A stretch of DNA of 64,000 bases from Variovorax sp. PAMC28562 (GTDB lineage: Bacteria; Pseudomonadota; Gammaproteobacteria; Burkholderiales; Burkholderiaceae_C), in contig NZ_CP060296.1 in NCBI RefSeq assembly GCF_014303735.1, positions 2,491,501-2,555,500 on the forward strand, in the 5' to 3' direction. Shown one piece after another: positions 7,855 through 17,528 of this stretch (position 1 is its first letter; every line of letters begins with the position of its first letter). Position numbers and translations under genes: made by a program. The notes under the pieces were generated by a model. The model was not told the origin of the DNA, did not search any database, and was given only the letters and a program-made list of their open reading frames with translations.

Positions 7855-10800
7855 ATGACCGCCACTGCCGCACCTTTCGCTCCAGACGTCGCTTCAAACT
7901 CCATTTCGAACCACGCTTCCGACAGCGCCTCGAAGCACTCGGGGCCCCTGCCGTTTACAGACTTCGCCGATGCCCTCGACACCGCGACGCCGCTGCGTTC
8001 GCAGATCACGGCGGCCTATCGAACGCCGGAGCCCGATGCGCTTGCGCCACTGTTGCAAGCTGCACGACTCGAAGGCGATGCTTCAGAGGCAGCGCACACG
8101 CTGGCCCACCGCATCGCCACGCAATTGCGCAACCGGAAGAGCGCGACCGGCCGCGCCGGCCTGGTGCAGGGCCTGCTTCAGGAATACGCGCTGTCGTCGC
8201 AGGAAGGCGTCGCGCTGATGTGCCTGGCCGAGGCGCTGCTTCGCATTCCCGACGCTGCCACCCGCGACGCGTTGATCCGCGACAAGATCGCACGTGGCCA
8301 GTGGCAGGCGCATGCCGGCCGCAGTCCGTCGGTGTTCGTCAACGCAGCGACATGGGGTTTGCTGTTGACCGGCAAGCTGGTCGCCACGCACAGCGAAGCC
8401 GGCTTGTCGAACACGCTGACGCGGCTGATCGGCAAGGGCGGTGAGCCGCTCATTCGCAAGGGCGTCGACATGGCGATGCGGATGATGGGCGAGCAGTTCG
8501 TGACCGGCGAAAACATTGTGCAGGCGCTCGACCATGCGAAGCATCTGGAGGCCGAAGGCTTTCGCTATTCGTACGACATGCTCGGCGAGGCCGCGTTGAC
8601 CGCGCACGACGCCGAGCGCTATCGCGTGGCTTACGAGCAGGCGATTCACGCGATCGGCAAAGCGTCGGCCAGCCGCGGTGTGTACGAAGGGCCGGGCATC
8701 TCGATCAAGTTGTCGGCGCTGCATCCACGGTACGTCCGCGCCCAGCAGGCGCGCGTGATGGACGAGCTGTATCCGGTGCTGCGTGACCTCACGCTGCTGG
8801 CGCGGCGCTACGACATCGGTCTCAACATCGACGCCGAAGAAGCCGATCGCCTGGAGCTGTCTCTCGACCTGCTGGAGAAGCTCTGTTTCGAGCCCGCGCT
8901 CGCGCAGTGGAATGGCATCGGTTTCGTCATTCAGGCGTACCAAAAGCGCTGCCCCTTCGTCATCGATTTCGTGGTCGACTTGGCGCGTCGCAGCGGCCAC
9001 CGGTTGATGGTGCGGTTGGTGAAGGGCGCGTACTGGGACAGCGAAATAAAACGCGCGCAGGTCGACGGGCTCGAGGGCTATCCGGTGTTTACGCGCAAGG
9101 CCTACACCGATGTGTCGTACCTGGCCTGCGCACGGAGGTTGCTGGCTGCGCCCGATGCGGTCTACCCGCAATTCGCGACGCACAACGCGCACACGCTGTC
9201 GGCAATTTACGAGATGGCGAAGCCGTCGACATACACGCCGGGGCAGTATGAATTCCAGTGTCTGCACGGCATGGGGGAGCCGCTTTACGAGCAGGTGGTC
9301 GGTGCCATCGAACTCGGCAAGCTGAATCGTCCTTGCCGCATCTATGCGCCGGTCGGCACGCATGAAACGCTGCTCGCGTACCTTGTGCGACGCTTGCTGG
9401 AGAACGGTGCCAACACCTCGTTCGTCAACCGCATTGCCGACCCGACGATCGCCATCGAGGTGCTGGTGGAAGACCCGGTTGCGACCGTCGAGCAGATGGC
9501 GAAGAGCGAGGGTGCGGTTGGCTTGCCGCATCCTTCGATAGCGCTACCGGCGGCTTTGTATGGTGCAGTGCGGGCCAACTCGCGCGGGCTCGATCTTGGC
9601 AACGACGATCGGCTGCGCGCGCTGCGCGAGACGCTGACCCGGAGTGCGTCTGATGCTTGGGCCGCCGGTCCATTGCTGGCCTCTGGTGTCTATGCCTCGC
9701 CGCGCGCGCCGGCCGAACCGGTGCGCAACCCCGCTGACCTGCGCGATGTCGTCGGTCATGTGCAGGAAGCGATTCTGGCCGACGTGGAAGCTGCCGTCGC
9801 CGACGCGGAAGCCTTCGCGCCGATGTGGGCCATGACGCCACCAGCCGAGCGCGCAGCAGGGCTCGATCGTGCCGCCGATCTGCTGGAAGAACAGATGCCG
9901 CGCCTGCTTGGCTTGCTAGCCCGTGAGGCCGGTAAGACTTACGCCAACGGCATCGCCGAAGTGCGCGAGGCCGTCGACTTCCTGCGCTTCTACGCGGCGC
10001 AAGCGCGTACCGACTTCGCCGTCGAGACGCACCGGCCGCTGGGCCCGATGGTGTGCATCAGCCCGTGGAATTTTCCGCTCGCCATCTTCGTCGGGCAGGT
10101 CGCGGCGGCGCTCGCAGCCGGCAACCCGGTGCTGGCCAAGCCGGCCGAGCAAACACCGCTGATCGCCGCCGAAGCGGTACGGCTGCTTTGGCAGGCCGGC
10201 GTGCCGCGCGCGGCAGTCCAATTGCTGCCGGGACGAGGCGAGACGATCGGCGCCGCGCTGGTCGGCGACGCGCGCGTGCAGGGCGTCATGTTCACTGGCT
10301 CGACCGAGGTCGCGCGCATCCTGCAGAAGACCTTGTCGCTGCGGCTCGGCGCAGCGGGTCGCAGCGTGCCGTTGATCGCCGAGACCGGCGGTCAGAACGC
10401 GATGATCGTGGACTCGTCTGCGTTGGTGGAGCAGGTTGTCGTCGACGTCGTCGCATCGGCTTTCGACAGCGCGGGCCAGCGTTGTTCGGCGCTGCGCGTG
10501 CTGTGCGTGCAGGATGAGGTGGCCGACCGCGTCGTCGAGATGCTGAAGGGCGCGATGGCCGAATGCCGCATCGGCAATCCGGCGACGCTCGCAGTCGATA
10601 TCGGTCCGGTGATCGACGCCGAAGCGCGCGGCGGTATCGAGCGCCATGTCGCCGAGATGGAGGCGCGTGGACGCAAGGTGTTCCGCACCGCACGCGACAT
10701 CGATCACGCGACGCAGCACGGCACCTTCGTCGTTCCGACGTTGATCGAACTCGACAGCCTGTCGGAGCTGCAGCGCGAGGTCTTCGGGCCGGTGCTGCAT

Positions 10801-11709
10801 GTGGTGCGCTACCGGCGCCGCGATCTTGGCGCGCTCATCGGTCAGATCAACGGCACCGGCTACGGGCTGACGCTGGGCGTGCACACCCGCATCGACGAGA
10901 CGATCGCGCAGGTGGTCGAACAGGCGAAGGCCGGCAACGTTTATGTCAACCGCAACATCGTCGGCGCGGTGGTCGGTGTGCAGCCTTTTGGTGGCGAAGG
11001 GTTGTCGGGCACGGGGCCGAAGGCGGGCGGCCCGCTGTACATGTACCGGATGCTGGCGGCGCGGCCGGACGATGTGATGGCGCGCGCGATGGTGGATGCC
11101 GATCCAGGATATGCGTCGAAGGCCGATGACCTCGAGGTCTCGACGGCCACCAGGTCGAATTCCCCGATGACTGCGTTCGAAGCGTGGGCGCAACGTGAAG
11201 ACCATGAATCGCTTGCAGTCCAATGCCGACGTTTCGCCGGCCTGTCGCGCAGTGGCCATGCCCGCACGCTGGTCGGCCCGACCGGTGAGCGCAACGTCTA
11301 TACGCTGCTGCCGCGCGAGGCGGTGCTGTGTCTGGCGACCGACGATGCCGATCGGCTGGTGCAACTCGCTGCGGTGCTGGCGATCGGCAGCACCGCCGTG
11401 TGGCCGGCCGAGGCGCGCACCGAAGCATCGCGCGCATCGCTGCCCGCCGCAGTGCAGCAGTCGATCGTCATGGCGCAGGACTGGACCGCCAACACGGTGG
11501 TGTTCGATGCGGTGCTCCACCATGACGACGCCGCTTCGCTGATGCGGATCAATCAGGTGCTGGCCGGGCGCACGGGGCCGATCGTCGGTGTGCGGTCGTT
11601 GGCGCCCGGCGCGGTCGACATCGCGCTCGAAAGCCTGGTGGTCGAACGCGCGTTGAGCGTGAACTCCGCGGCTGCGGGCGGCAACGCGAGCTTGATGACG
11701 ATCGGCTGA
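7855..11709 (+). CDS. putA: Bifunctional proline dehydrogenase / L-glutamate gamma-semialdehyde dehydrogenase PutA
   Basis: A 1284-residue PutA that oxidises proline to glutamate in two steps with substrate channelling; it uses FAD and NAD and is membrane-associated when reduced. The proline dehydrogenase barrel is recognised by SYDMLGEAALTAHDAERY, YEGPGISIKLSALHPRY, RLVKGAYWDSEIK and EFQCLHGMGEPLY, with the FAD-binding GTHETLLAYLVRRLLENGAN segment. The aldehyde dehydrogenase part shows SPWNFPLAIF, FTGSTEVARILQ and catalytic Cys877 in GQRCSALR. The C-terminal region of about 200 residues after YMYRMLAAR is the extra domain of longer PutA proteins. No N-terminal ribbon-helix-helix domain is present, so this PutA should not bind DNA; regulation is left to the divergent Lrp-type gene. 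An upstream in-frame ATG at 7816 would leave only 26 bp between the two genes. Confidence 0.95.
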   Translation: MTATAAPFAPDVASNSISNHASDSASKHSGPLPFTDFADALDTATPLRSQITAAYRTPEPDALAPLLQAARLEGDASEAAHTLAHRIATQLRNRKSATGRAGLVQGLLQEYALSSQEGVALMCLAEALLRIPDAATRDALIRDKIARGQWQAHAGRSPSVFVNAATWGLLLTGKLVATHSEAGLSNTLTRLIGKGGEPLIRKGVDMAMRMMGEQFVTGENIVQALDHAKHLEAEGFRYSYDMLGEAALTAHDAERYRVAYEQAIHAIGKASASRGVYEGPGISIKLSALHPRYVRAQQARVMDELYPVLRDLTLLARRYDIGLNIDAEEADRLELSLDLLEKLCFEPALAQWNGIGFVIQAYQKRCPFVIDFVVDLARRSGHRLMVRLVKGAYWDSEIKRAQVDGLEGYPVFTRKAYTDVSYLACARRLLAAPDAVYPQFATHNAHTLSAIYEMAKPSTYTPGQYEFQCLHGMGEPLYEQVVGAIELGKLNRPCRIYAPVGTHETLLAYLVRRLLENGANTSFVNRIADPTIAIEVLVEDPVATVEQMAKSEGAVGLPHPSIALPAALYGAVRANSRGLDLGNDDRLRALRETLTRSASDAWAAGPLLASGVYASPRAPAEPVRNPADLRDVVGHVQEAILADVEAAVADAEAFAPMWAMTPPAERAAGLDRAADLLEEQMPRLLGLLAREAGKTYANGIAEVREAVDFLRFYAAQARTDFAVETHRPLGPMVCISPWNFPLAIFVGQVAAALAAGNPVLAKPAEQTPLIAAEAVRLLWQAGVPRAAVQLLPGRGETIGAALVGDARVQGVMFTGSTEVARILQKTLSLRLGAAGRSVPLIAETGGQNAMIVDSSALVEQVVVDVVASAFDSAGQRCSALRVLCVQDEVADRVVEMLKGAMAECRIGNPATLAVDIGPVIDAEARGGIERHVAEMEARGRKVFRTARDIDHATQHGTFVVPTLIELDSLSELQREVFGPVLHVVRYRRRDLGALIGQINGTGYGLTLGVHTRIDETIAQVVEQAKAGNVYVNRNIVGAVVGVQPFGGEGLSGTGPKAGGPLYMYRMLAARPDDVMARAMVDADPGYASKADDLEVSTATRSNSPMTAFEAWAQREDHESLAVQCRRFAGLSRSGHARTLVGPTGERNVYTLLPREAVLCLATDDADRLVQLAAVLAIGSTAVWPAEARTEASRASLPAAVQQSIVMAQDWTANTVVFDAVLHHDDAASLMRINQVLAGRTGPIVGVRSLAPGAVDIALESLVVERALSVNSAAAGGNASLMTIG

Positions 11710-11770
11710 AGAAGGTGCCGTAACAGGCAAAGCGAACGCAGCGCAAACCGTCTTGCGAACCGCGCCGAAA

Positions 11771-12511
11771 TTACCAGCGCTCGTTCCAGGGGCGCAGGTC
11801 GAGTTCGTAGGTCCACGCGTCGCGCGGCTGCGTATGCAGGAACCAGTAGTTCTCGGCGATGTGGTCCGGGTTGAGGATCCCGTCCTGGTCTTTGGTCGCG
11901 TACTTCTCGGGGAAGTTGGTGCGGATGAATTCGGTGTCGATGGCGCCATCGACCACGACATGCGCGACATGGATGTTCTTCGGTCCCAACTCGCGCGCCA
12001 TGCTTTGCGACAGCGCACGCAGTGCGTGCTTGGCGCCAGCGAACGCCGCGAAGTTGGCCGAGCCGCGCAATGCGGCGGTCGCGCCGGTGAAGATGATCGT
12101 GCCCCGCCCGCGTTCGCTCATGCGCCGCGCCGCTTCACGGCCGTTCAAGAAGCCGCCGAAGCAGGCCATTTCCCAGATCTTGTAGTACTTGCGCGCGGTC
12201 TCGTCGACCACCGGCGTAGGCACGTTGGCGCCGATGTTGAACACCAGCACCTCGACCGGCCCGATGTCGCGTTCGATGGTGTCGAACAGCGCGATCACTT
12301 CTTCTTCCTTGCGCGCATCGGAGCCAAAGCCATGCGCCTTGCCGCCGGTTGCCTCGATGCCTTCGATCAGCGGCTTGAGCTTGTCCGAATCGCGCCGCGT
12401 CATGCAGGCCGTGTAGCCACCGGCCGCGAAGCGTTTGGCGATGGCGCCGCCGGTTGAATCGCCGGCGCCGATGACGAGGGCTACTTTGGCGGGGGAGGTG
12501 TTGTAAGTCAT
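11771..12511 (-). CDS. SDR-family oxidoreductase with altered active site
   Basis: A 246-residue short-chain dehydrogenase/reductase. The N-terminal nucleotide-binding motif is present in modified form (VIGAGDSTGGAIAKRFA), as are a FNIGAN segment (classical NNAG) and the helix with the catalytic lysine (AGAKHALRALSQSMARELG). The classical Tyr-x-x-x-Lys is Phe157-x-x-x-Lys161, and the usual active-site Ser region reads TGAT, so both the general acid and the Ser are replaced. I recall related SDRs sharing the FAGAK pattern, so this may be a family trait rather than decay. The protein may be a non-classical reductase or a binding protein. It stands alone between convergent putA and the tRNA-Ala gene. 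Confidence 0.82.
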   Translation of the reverse strand: MTYNTSPAKVALVIGAGDSTGGAIAKRFAAGGYTACMTRRDSDKLKPLIEGIEATGGKAHGFGSDARKEEEVIALFDTIERDIGPVEVLVFNIGANVPTPVVDETARKYYKIWEMACFGGFLNGREAARRMSERGRGTIIFTGATAALRGSANFAAFAGAKHALRALSQSMARELGPKNIHVAHVVVDGAIDTEFIRTNFPEKYATKDQDGILNPDHIAENYWFLHTQPRDAWTYELDLRPWNERW

Positions 12512-12601
12512 GTTGTCTCCGATTCGTTATCGAGAAGCGCGACCGGTTTCAGCGGGTACGCTGAAGGCCAGCGCCCGAGCGGTTCGGTTTAAAGGGAGTG
12601 T

Positions 12602-12677
<76 letters not shown>

Positions 12678-12726
12678 AACAAGCAAGAAAAATTCTACTG
12701 CGATCGATCAGAATCTGCGCACGACT

Positions 12727-13122
12727 TTGCAAGACTTGGCTTGGCTCGACGGTGTCTACAACAACCGGGCGCTGGTGCCTGAGGGTGCGAAACGCCCTGT
12801 CGATTTCCGGCGTGCACGACCGTCGGCCGATTAAGCACACGCCGTTCCTGATGGACGCGCTGCGGCGGCCGAAGTCGATGCGCAGCGCGCAAGCCCGGCG
12901 CTGTTTCCTGCGCCCAAGGCGCGCACGCTGTATGCCGTGGCCGGCGTCGACGAGAGCGAAGCATTCGCCTCGCAAGCGCGCCTGATTCAGGACGCATGGG
13001 GCAAAGCCACCGTGCCGATCTGCGAGATCCTGCCAAGCCTGCATCACTTCAGCTTGCTCGATGCATTGATCGACCCAACGCACCGTCTGCACCAGCACGC
13101 ATCTCGGTTGCTGGACGCGTGA
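12727..13122 (+). pseudogene. Decayed arylformamidase-like alpha/beta hydrolase
   Basis: Three short reading-frame pieces on the same strand together match the two ends of a kynurenine-formamidase-type hydrolase like the one in the fusion protein at 5678-7225. Piece 1 (12727-12780) gives LAWLDGVYNNRALVP, the family N terminus. Piece 2 (from 12779, another frame) gives NALSISGVHDRRPIKHTPFL, matching the middle-to-late part. Piece 3 (about 12868 to 13122) gives LYAVAGVDESEAF and the C terminus with LHHFSLLDAL. The oxyanion and nucleophile motifs (HGGYW, GHSAGG) are missing, which implies an internal deletion of roughly 150 codons plus at least one frameshift. It cannot make an active enzyme. 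It starts 49 bp past the tRNA-Ala gene and fills an otherwise empty stretch of about 470 bases. Confidence 0.75.
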
Positions 13123-13144
13123 GCCGTGTCGCCGCGGTCGTGGT

Positions 13145-14125
13145 CTACATCAGCAGGTGTTCGCCCGCGTTGTCCCCGCCGCCCAAGGTCACGTAGTTGA
13201 CCTTGCGAATGTCCATCAGCTTCTGGCCGCCCGCGTAGCTGATCGAACTCTGCACGTCCTGCTCCATTTCGATCAGGGTGTCGGCCAGCTTGCCCTTGAT
13301 CGGCTCCAGGATGCGCTTGCCTTCGACGTGCTTGTACTCGCCCTTGTTGTAGTCGCTGGCCGAGCCGTAGTACTCCTTGAAAAGTGCGCCGTCGACTTCG
13401 ACCGTCTTGCCGGGCGACTCTTCGTGGCCGGCGAACAGCGAGCCGATCATGACCATCGACGCACCGAAGCGAACGCTCTTGGCGATGTCGCCGTGGTCGC
13501 GAATCCCGCCGTCGGCAATGATCGGTTTCGTCGCGACGCGGGCGCACCACTTCAACGCCGACAGTTGCCAGCCGCCGGTGCCGAAGCCGGTCTTGAGCTT
13601 GGTGATGCAGACCTTTCCCGGGCCAATGCCGACCTTGGTCGCGTCGGCACCCCAGTTCTCCAGATCGATCACCGCTTCGGGGGTCCCGACGTTGCCTGCA
13701 ATGACGAACGATTTCGGCAGCTTCTGCTTCAGGTAGCCGATCATGTTCTTCACGCTGTCGGCATGGCCGTGCGCAATGTCGATCGTGATGTATTCAGGCA
13801 CCAGACCCTCAGCGGCCAGCAGGTCGACGGTGTCGTAGTCGGCCTTCTTCACGCCCAGCGAAATCGAGGCAAAAACGCCTTGCGCCTGCATGTGCCTGAC
13901 GAAGCGCACGTTGTCGAGGTCGAACCGATGCATCACGTAGAAGTAGCCGTTCTTGGCGAGCCACAGGCTGATGGTCTCGTCGATCACCGTCTTCATGTTG
14001 GCGGGGACCACCGGAATGCGGAAACTGCGGGGGCCCAGCGTGACGCTGGCGTCGCATTCCGAGCGGCTTTCCACGCGGCATTTGCGCGGAAGCAAGAGGA
14101 TGTTGTCGTAGTCGAAGATCTGCAT
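13145..14125 (-). CDS. guaC: GMP reductase
   Basis: A 326-residue GMP reductase of the IMPDH/GMPR family, which deaminates GMP to IMP with NADPH in purine salvage. The protein begins [16 protein letters not shown]. The active-site loop with catalytic Cys is [17 protein letters not shown], phosphate-binding residues are in [14 protein letters not shown] and [13 protein letters not shown], and [21 protein letters not shown] carries the flap. No CBS domains are present, which separates it from IMP dehydrogenase. The ATG at 14125 was chosen because AGGAG lies seven bases upstream; the in-frame TTG two codons earlier is too close to it. It is divergent from the uvrD-type gene, and an 18-bp palindrome (14178-14195) lies in the shared upstream region. 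Confidence 0.93.
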   Translation of the reverse strand: MQIFDYDNILLLPRKCRVESRSECDASVTLGPRSFRIPVVPANMKTVIDETISLWLAKNGYFYVMHRFDLDNVRFVRHMQAQGVFASISLGVKKADYDTVDLLAAEGLVPEYITIDIAHGHADSVKNMIGYLKQKLPKSFVIAGNVGTPEAVIDLENWGADATKVGIGPGKVCITKLKTGFGTGGWQLSALKWCARVATKPIIADGGIRDHGDIAKSVRFGASMVMIGSLFAGHEESPGKTVEVDGALFKEYYGSASDYNKGEYKHVEGKRILEPIKGKLADTLIEMEQDVQSSISYAGGQKLMDIRKVNYVTLGGGDNAGEHLLM

Positions 14126-14177
14126 AACCAAGCTCCTGTGAAGGTCGTTTGAAATAACGAACGAGCGCTTGGTCCGG

Positions 14178-14195
14178 CCGGTTTAAAAAAACCGG
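14178..14195. promoter_or_regulatory. 18-bp palindrome between guaC and uvrD
   Basis: CCGGTTT-AAAA-AAACCGG: perfect 7-base arms around AAAA, 52 bases upstream of the guaC ATG and 104 upstream of the uvrD ATG. It could be an operator for guaC or a structured transcript end. The symmetry is seen; the function is not known. Confidence 0.4.
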
Positions 14196-14299
14196 GCGCA
14201 AGAAACTTGGGCCCGGTATCTGAGTTTACGCGGTCGTTCGGACGTGGGGCGATCGCATTTCATATAACCACCGTACGCTGCGGTTTCTACAATCGGGGC

Positions 14300-16681
14300 A
14301 TGTTTATCGATCTCGCGACTGCCTCCGAATCAGCGGAATCGCCGCTGCTCCAGCACCTCAACCCCGAGCAACGCGCCGCCGTGGCACTGCCGGCCGGCAA
14401 TGCCCTCATTCTGGCCGGCGCCGGCTCCGGCAAGACCCGCGTTCTCACTACGCGCATCGCCTGGCTGCTGCAAACCGGTCAAGTGTCGCCGGGCGGCATC
14501 TTGGCCGTTACCTTCACCAACAAGGCCGCCAAGGAAATGACCGCGCGGCTGATGGCCATGCTGCCGGTGAATGTGCGCGGCATGTGGATCGGCACCTTTC
14601 ACGGGCTGTGCAATCGCTTGTTGCGCGCGCATTGGAAGCTGGCCGGCCTGCCCTCTACCTTTCAGATCCTCGACACGCAAGACCAGCTTTCGGCCATCAA
14701 GCGGCTGATGAAGCAGTACGCGGTCGACGACGAGCGCTTTCCGGCCAAGCAGACGCAATGGTTCATTGCCGGCGCCAAGGAAGACGGCTTGCGCCCACGC
14801 GATGTCGAAGTGCGCAGCGACGACGACCGCAAGAAGGTCGAGCTGTATCAGCTCTACGAAGAGCAGTGCCAGCGCGAAGGCGTGGTCGATTTCGGCGAAC
14901 TCATGCTGCGCAGCTACGAGCTGCTGCGCGACAACGATCCGATTCGCGAGCACTACCAGCGGCGCTTCCGGCACATCCTGATCGACGAGTTTCAGGACAC
15001 CAACCGCCTGCAATATGCGTGGATCAAGATGCTGTCGGGCAACATCGTCGACGGCACCTTCATCCCCGGCGACAACAGCGTGATCGCAGTGGGTGACGAC
15101 GACCAGAGCATCTATGCGTTTCGGGGCGCGCGCGTCGGCAACATGGCTGATTTCGTGCGCGAGTTCCATGTGACGCACCAGGTCAAGCTGGAGCAGAACT
15201 ACCGCAGCTACAGCAACATCCTCGACTCGGCCAACGAGCTGATCAGCCACAACAAGAAGCGGCTCGGCAAGAACCTGCGAACAGACCAGGGCCCCGGCGA
15301 GCCGGTGCGCGTGTACGAGTCGACCAGCGATTTCGCCGAGGCGCAATGGATGGTCGAAGAAATGCGCCAACTGGTGCGCGATGGCTTCGACCGAAAAGAG
15401 ATGGCGGTGCTCTACCGCAGCAATGCGCAGAGTCGCGTGATCGAAACGGCGCTCTTCAACGCGGCCGTGCCGTACCGCGTCTACGGCGGCTTGCGATTTT
15501 TCGAACGCGCCGAGATCAAACATGCGCTGGCGTATTTGCGGCTGCTCGAAAACAAGGATGACGACACCAGCTTTCTGCGCGTCGTCAACTTTCCGCCGCG
15601 CGGCATCGGTGCCCGCACCATCGAGCAATTGCAGGACGCGGCGCGTGCAGCGGGCAAGTCGATGCATGACTCGGTCGGTGCAGTGGCCGGCAAGGCCGGC
15701 TCCAACCTGACCGGCTTCGTCGCCAAGATCGACGTGCTGCGGGAGCAGACGCAAGGCATCAGCCTGCGCGAGATCATCGATCTGGTGCTGGACCACAGCG
15801 GGCTTGTCGAGCATTACAAGGCCGACCGCGAAGGCGCCGACCGCATCGAGAATCTGGAAGAGCTGGTCAACGCGGCCGAGAGCTTCGTCACGCAGGAAGG
15901 ATTCGGCCGCGATGCGGTGGCGCTGCCGATCGACGAGCTGCGGCAGTCGCTCGTCAGCCAGGGGCTCGACCCGAATTTGCCTGTTATCGATGAGCCGCTG
16001 GCGCCTGATTCGGAAACCGGCGAAACGCTGAGTCCGCTGGCCGCGTTCCTCACGCACGCGGCGCTGGAGTCAGGCGACAACCAGGCCAAGACAGGCCAAG
16101 ACGCAGTGCAACTGATGACGGTTCATGCGGCCAAGGGCCTCGAGTTCGATTGCGTGTTCATCACCGGCATGGAAGAGGGCCTGTTTCCGCACGAAAACTC
16201 GATTAACGACTACGAGAGCCTCGAGGAAGAACGCCGGCTGGCGTACGTCGCGATCACCCGCGCCCGCAAACGTCTGTACCTGAGCCATTCACAGACGCGC
16301 ATGCTGCACGGCCAGACGCGCTACAACGTGAGGAGCCGCTTCTTCGACGAGCTGCCCGAAGGCGCGTTGAAGTGGCTGACGCCGAAGAATCAGGGCTTTA
16401 CGCCATCGGCGTTCGGCTATGGCGGCGGCTATGCGACGTCACGTCCGGTGGGCGGCGCTGGCTTCTCGAAAGATTCGTTCGCCAGCCCACCGGTGCCACC
16501 GCAAAAAACTGCACCGTCGCACGGCCTGCGCTCGGGTATGCAGGTGTTCCACAACAAGTTCGGAGAGGGCACCGTGCTGGGCCTCGAAGGCACCGGCGAC
16601 GACGCGCGTGCACAGATCAACTTTCCGCGTCACGGCGTGAAATGGTTGGCGCTATCGGTGGCGAAACTCACCCCCGTTTGA
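14300..16681 (+). CDS. uvrD: UvrD/PcrA-type DNA helicase II
   Basis: A 793-residue superfamily 1A 3'-5' DNA helicase used in nucleotide excision repair, mismatch repair and removal of stalled or recombinogenic complexes. Walker A is AGAGSGKTRVL; motif Ia is in TFTNKAAKEM; motif II is DEFQDTNRLQYAW; motif III is GDDDQSIYAFRGA; motif IV is QNYRS; motif V is TVHAAKGLEFD; motif VI is VAITRARKRLYLSH. The C terminus holds a short Tudor-like segment (GMQVFHNKFGEGTVLGLEG, then WLALSVAKL), as in PcrA/UvrD. The ATG at 14300 starts MFIDLATASESAESPLLQHLNPEQRAAV, the expected N terminus; further upstream the frame is open but not conserved in type. It stands alone, convergent with the BPSS1780-family gene. 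Confidence 0.94.
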   Translation: MFIDLATASESAESPLLQHLNPEQRAAVALPAGNALILAGAGSGKTRVLTTRIAWLLQTGQVSPGGILAVTFTNKAAKEMTARLMAMLPVNVRGMWIGTFHGLCNRLLRAHWKLAGLPSTFQILDTQDQLSAIKRLMKQYAVDDERFPAKQTQWFIAGAKEDGLRPRDVEVRSDDDRKKVELYQLYEEQCQREGVVDFGELMLRSYELLRDNDPIREHYQRRFRHILIDEFQDTNRLQYAWIKMLSGNIVDGTFIPGDNSVIAVGDDDQSIYAFRGARVGNMADFVREFHVTHQVKLEQNYRSYSNILDSANELISHNKKRLGKNLRTDQGPGEPVRVYESTSDFAEAQWMVEEMRQLVRDGFDRKEMAVLYRSNAQSRVIETALFNAAVPYRVYGGLRFFERAEIKHALAYLRLLENKDDDTSFLRVVNFPPRGIGARTIEQLQDAARAAGKSMHDSVGAVAGKAGSNLTGFVAKIDVLREQTQGISLREIIDLVLDHSGLVEHYKADREGADRIENLEELVNAAESFVTQEGFGRDAVALPIDELRQSLVSQGLDPNLPVIDEPLAPDSETGETLSPLAAFLTHAALESGDNQAKTGQDAVQLMTVHAAKGLEFDCVFITGMEEGLFPHENSINDYESLEEERRLAYVAITRARKRLYLSHSQTRMLHGQTRYNVRSRFFDELPEGALKWLTPKNQGFTPSAFGYGGGYATSRPVGGAGFSKDSFASPPVPPQKTAPSHGLRSGMQVFHNKFGEGTVLGLEGTGDDARAQINFPRHGVKWLALSVAKLTPV

Positions 16682-16714
16682 TGGGGGCACGCTCAGTCCG
16701 GGCTCGTTCGGCGT

Positions 16715-17518
16715 TCAGTCGGTATCGAAGCTGTCCCTGAAAGTGAACCACGTCGAGCTGAGCGACATCGCCGCCAGGATCAGCGCACTGCCGACCATCA
16801 TCGCGCCGCCGACGGCCGAGGCGCCTTCGCCCATTCCCATGCCACCGAGCGCGACCAGCAGCGTTGCCATCAAGCCGAGCACGATGCCGCCGATGAGGAA
16901 AACGCCGAACCATGCCAGGCAAAACATCGCATAAGCACTGAAGTTGCGGAACAGCGCGACCAGGCTGAAGAACAGGCTCTTGACCGGTTCGACGCTGTGC
17001 CAATGCACCAGCGCCGGTGCGTGCCACATCGCAAGCGAGAGGGGCAGGTTGAGGCACATCACCAGCACGCGCGCTGTCTGGAACTGGGCACTTGCGGCAG
17101 CCTCGGGTGTGATGTCGGCGTCGAGCAGGTAGACCCTGGCCAATTGGCCGCCGTCGACCAGGATGGACAGCAACACGGCCGCCACGAAATACGCCGCCGA
17201 GATCAAGCCGAGCACCAGCATCGGACGCCACTTGCTGCGCATCGCAGAGAAGGCCGCGATGAACATGCCAGGTGCGGTCGGCTTCTGCGTGTCGTTGATG
17301 TACGCGACAGAAGTCGCGACCATCAGCCCCAGTGTCATGAAGGGCAGCAGCACGGGCGCGAGCAAGCTGCCAAGCAGCGGCACTTGGGAAACGGCCGAAA
17401 TCGCCGCCATGAAGAGGAAGAAAAGAGAGACGAAGGCCAGCGGTTGCCGCCAGAAAGTCCGGAGGCCGAGCTTGACCCATTCGGCGCCGGTGCGGGCCGG
17501 CACGATGTGAAGTTTCAT
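16715..17518 (-). CDS. BPSS1780-family inner-membrane protein
   Basis: A 267-residue integral membrane protein with about six hydrophobic segments, for example FVSLFFLFMAAISAVSQVPLLGSLL, LLPFMTLGLMVATSVAYI, LVLGLISAAYFVAAVLLSILV, and a Gly/Ala/Met-rich pair near the C terminus. The N terminus MKLHIVPARTGAEWVKLGLRTFWRQPLAF is the hallmark of the BPSS1780 family (uncharacterised, common in Burkholderiales). It lies 10 bp downstream of thrB on the same strand, so it is probably the last gene of the DUF2782-thrB-BPSS1780 transcript. The ATG at 17518 gives the conserved start. Function unknown. Confidence 0.85.
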   Translation of the reverse strand: MKLHIVPARTGAEWVKLGLRTFWRQPLAFVSLFFLFMAAISAVSQVPLLGSLLAPVLLPFMTLGLMVATSVAYINDTQKPTAPGMFIAAFSAMRSKWRPMLVLGLISAAYFVAAVLLSILVDGGQLARVYLLDADITPEAAASAQFQTARVLVMCLNLPLSLAMWHAPALVHWHSVEPVKSLFFSLVALFRNFSAYAMFCLAWFGVFLIGGIVLGLMATLLVALGGMGMGEGASAVGGAMMVGSALILAAMSLSSTWFTFRDSFDTD

Positions 17519-17528
17519 TGTTTCGAGG

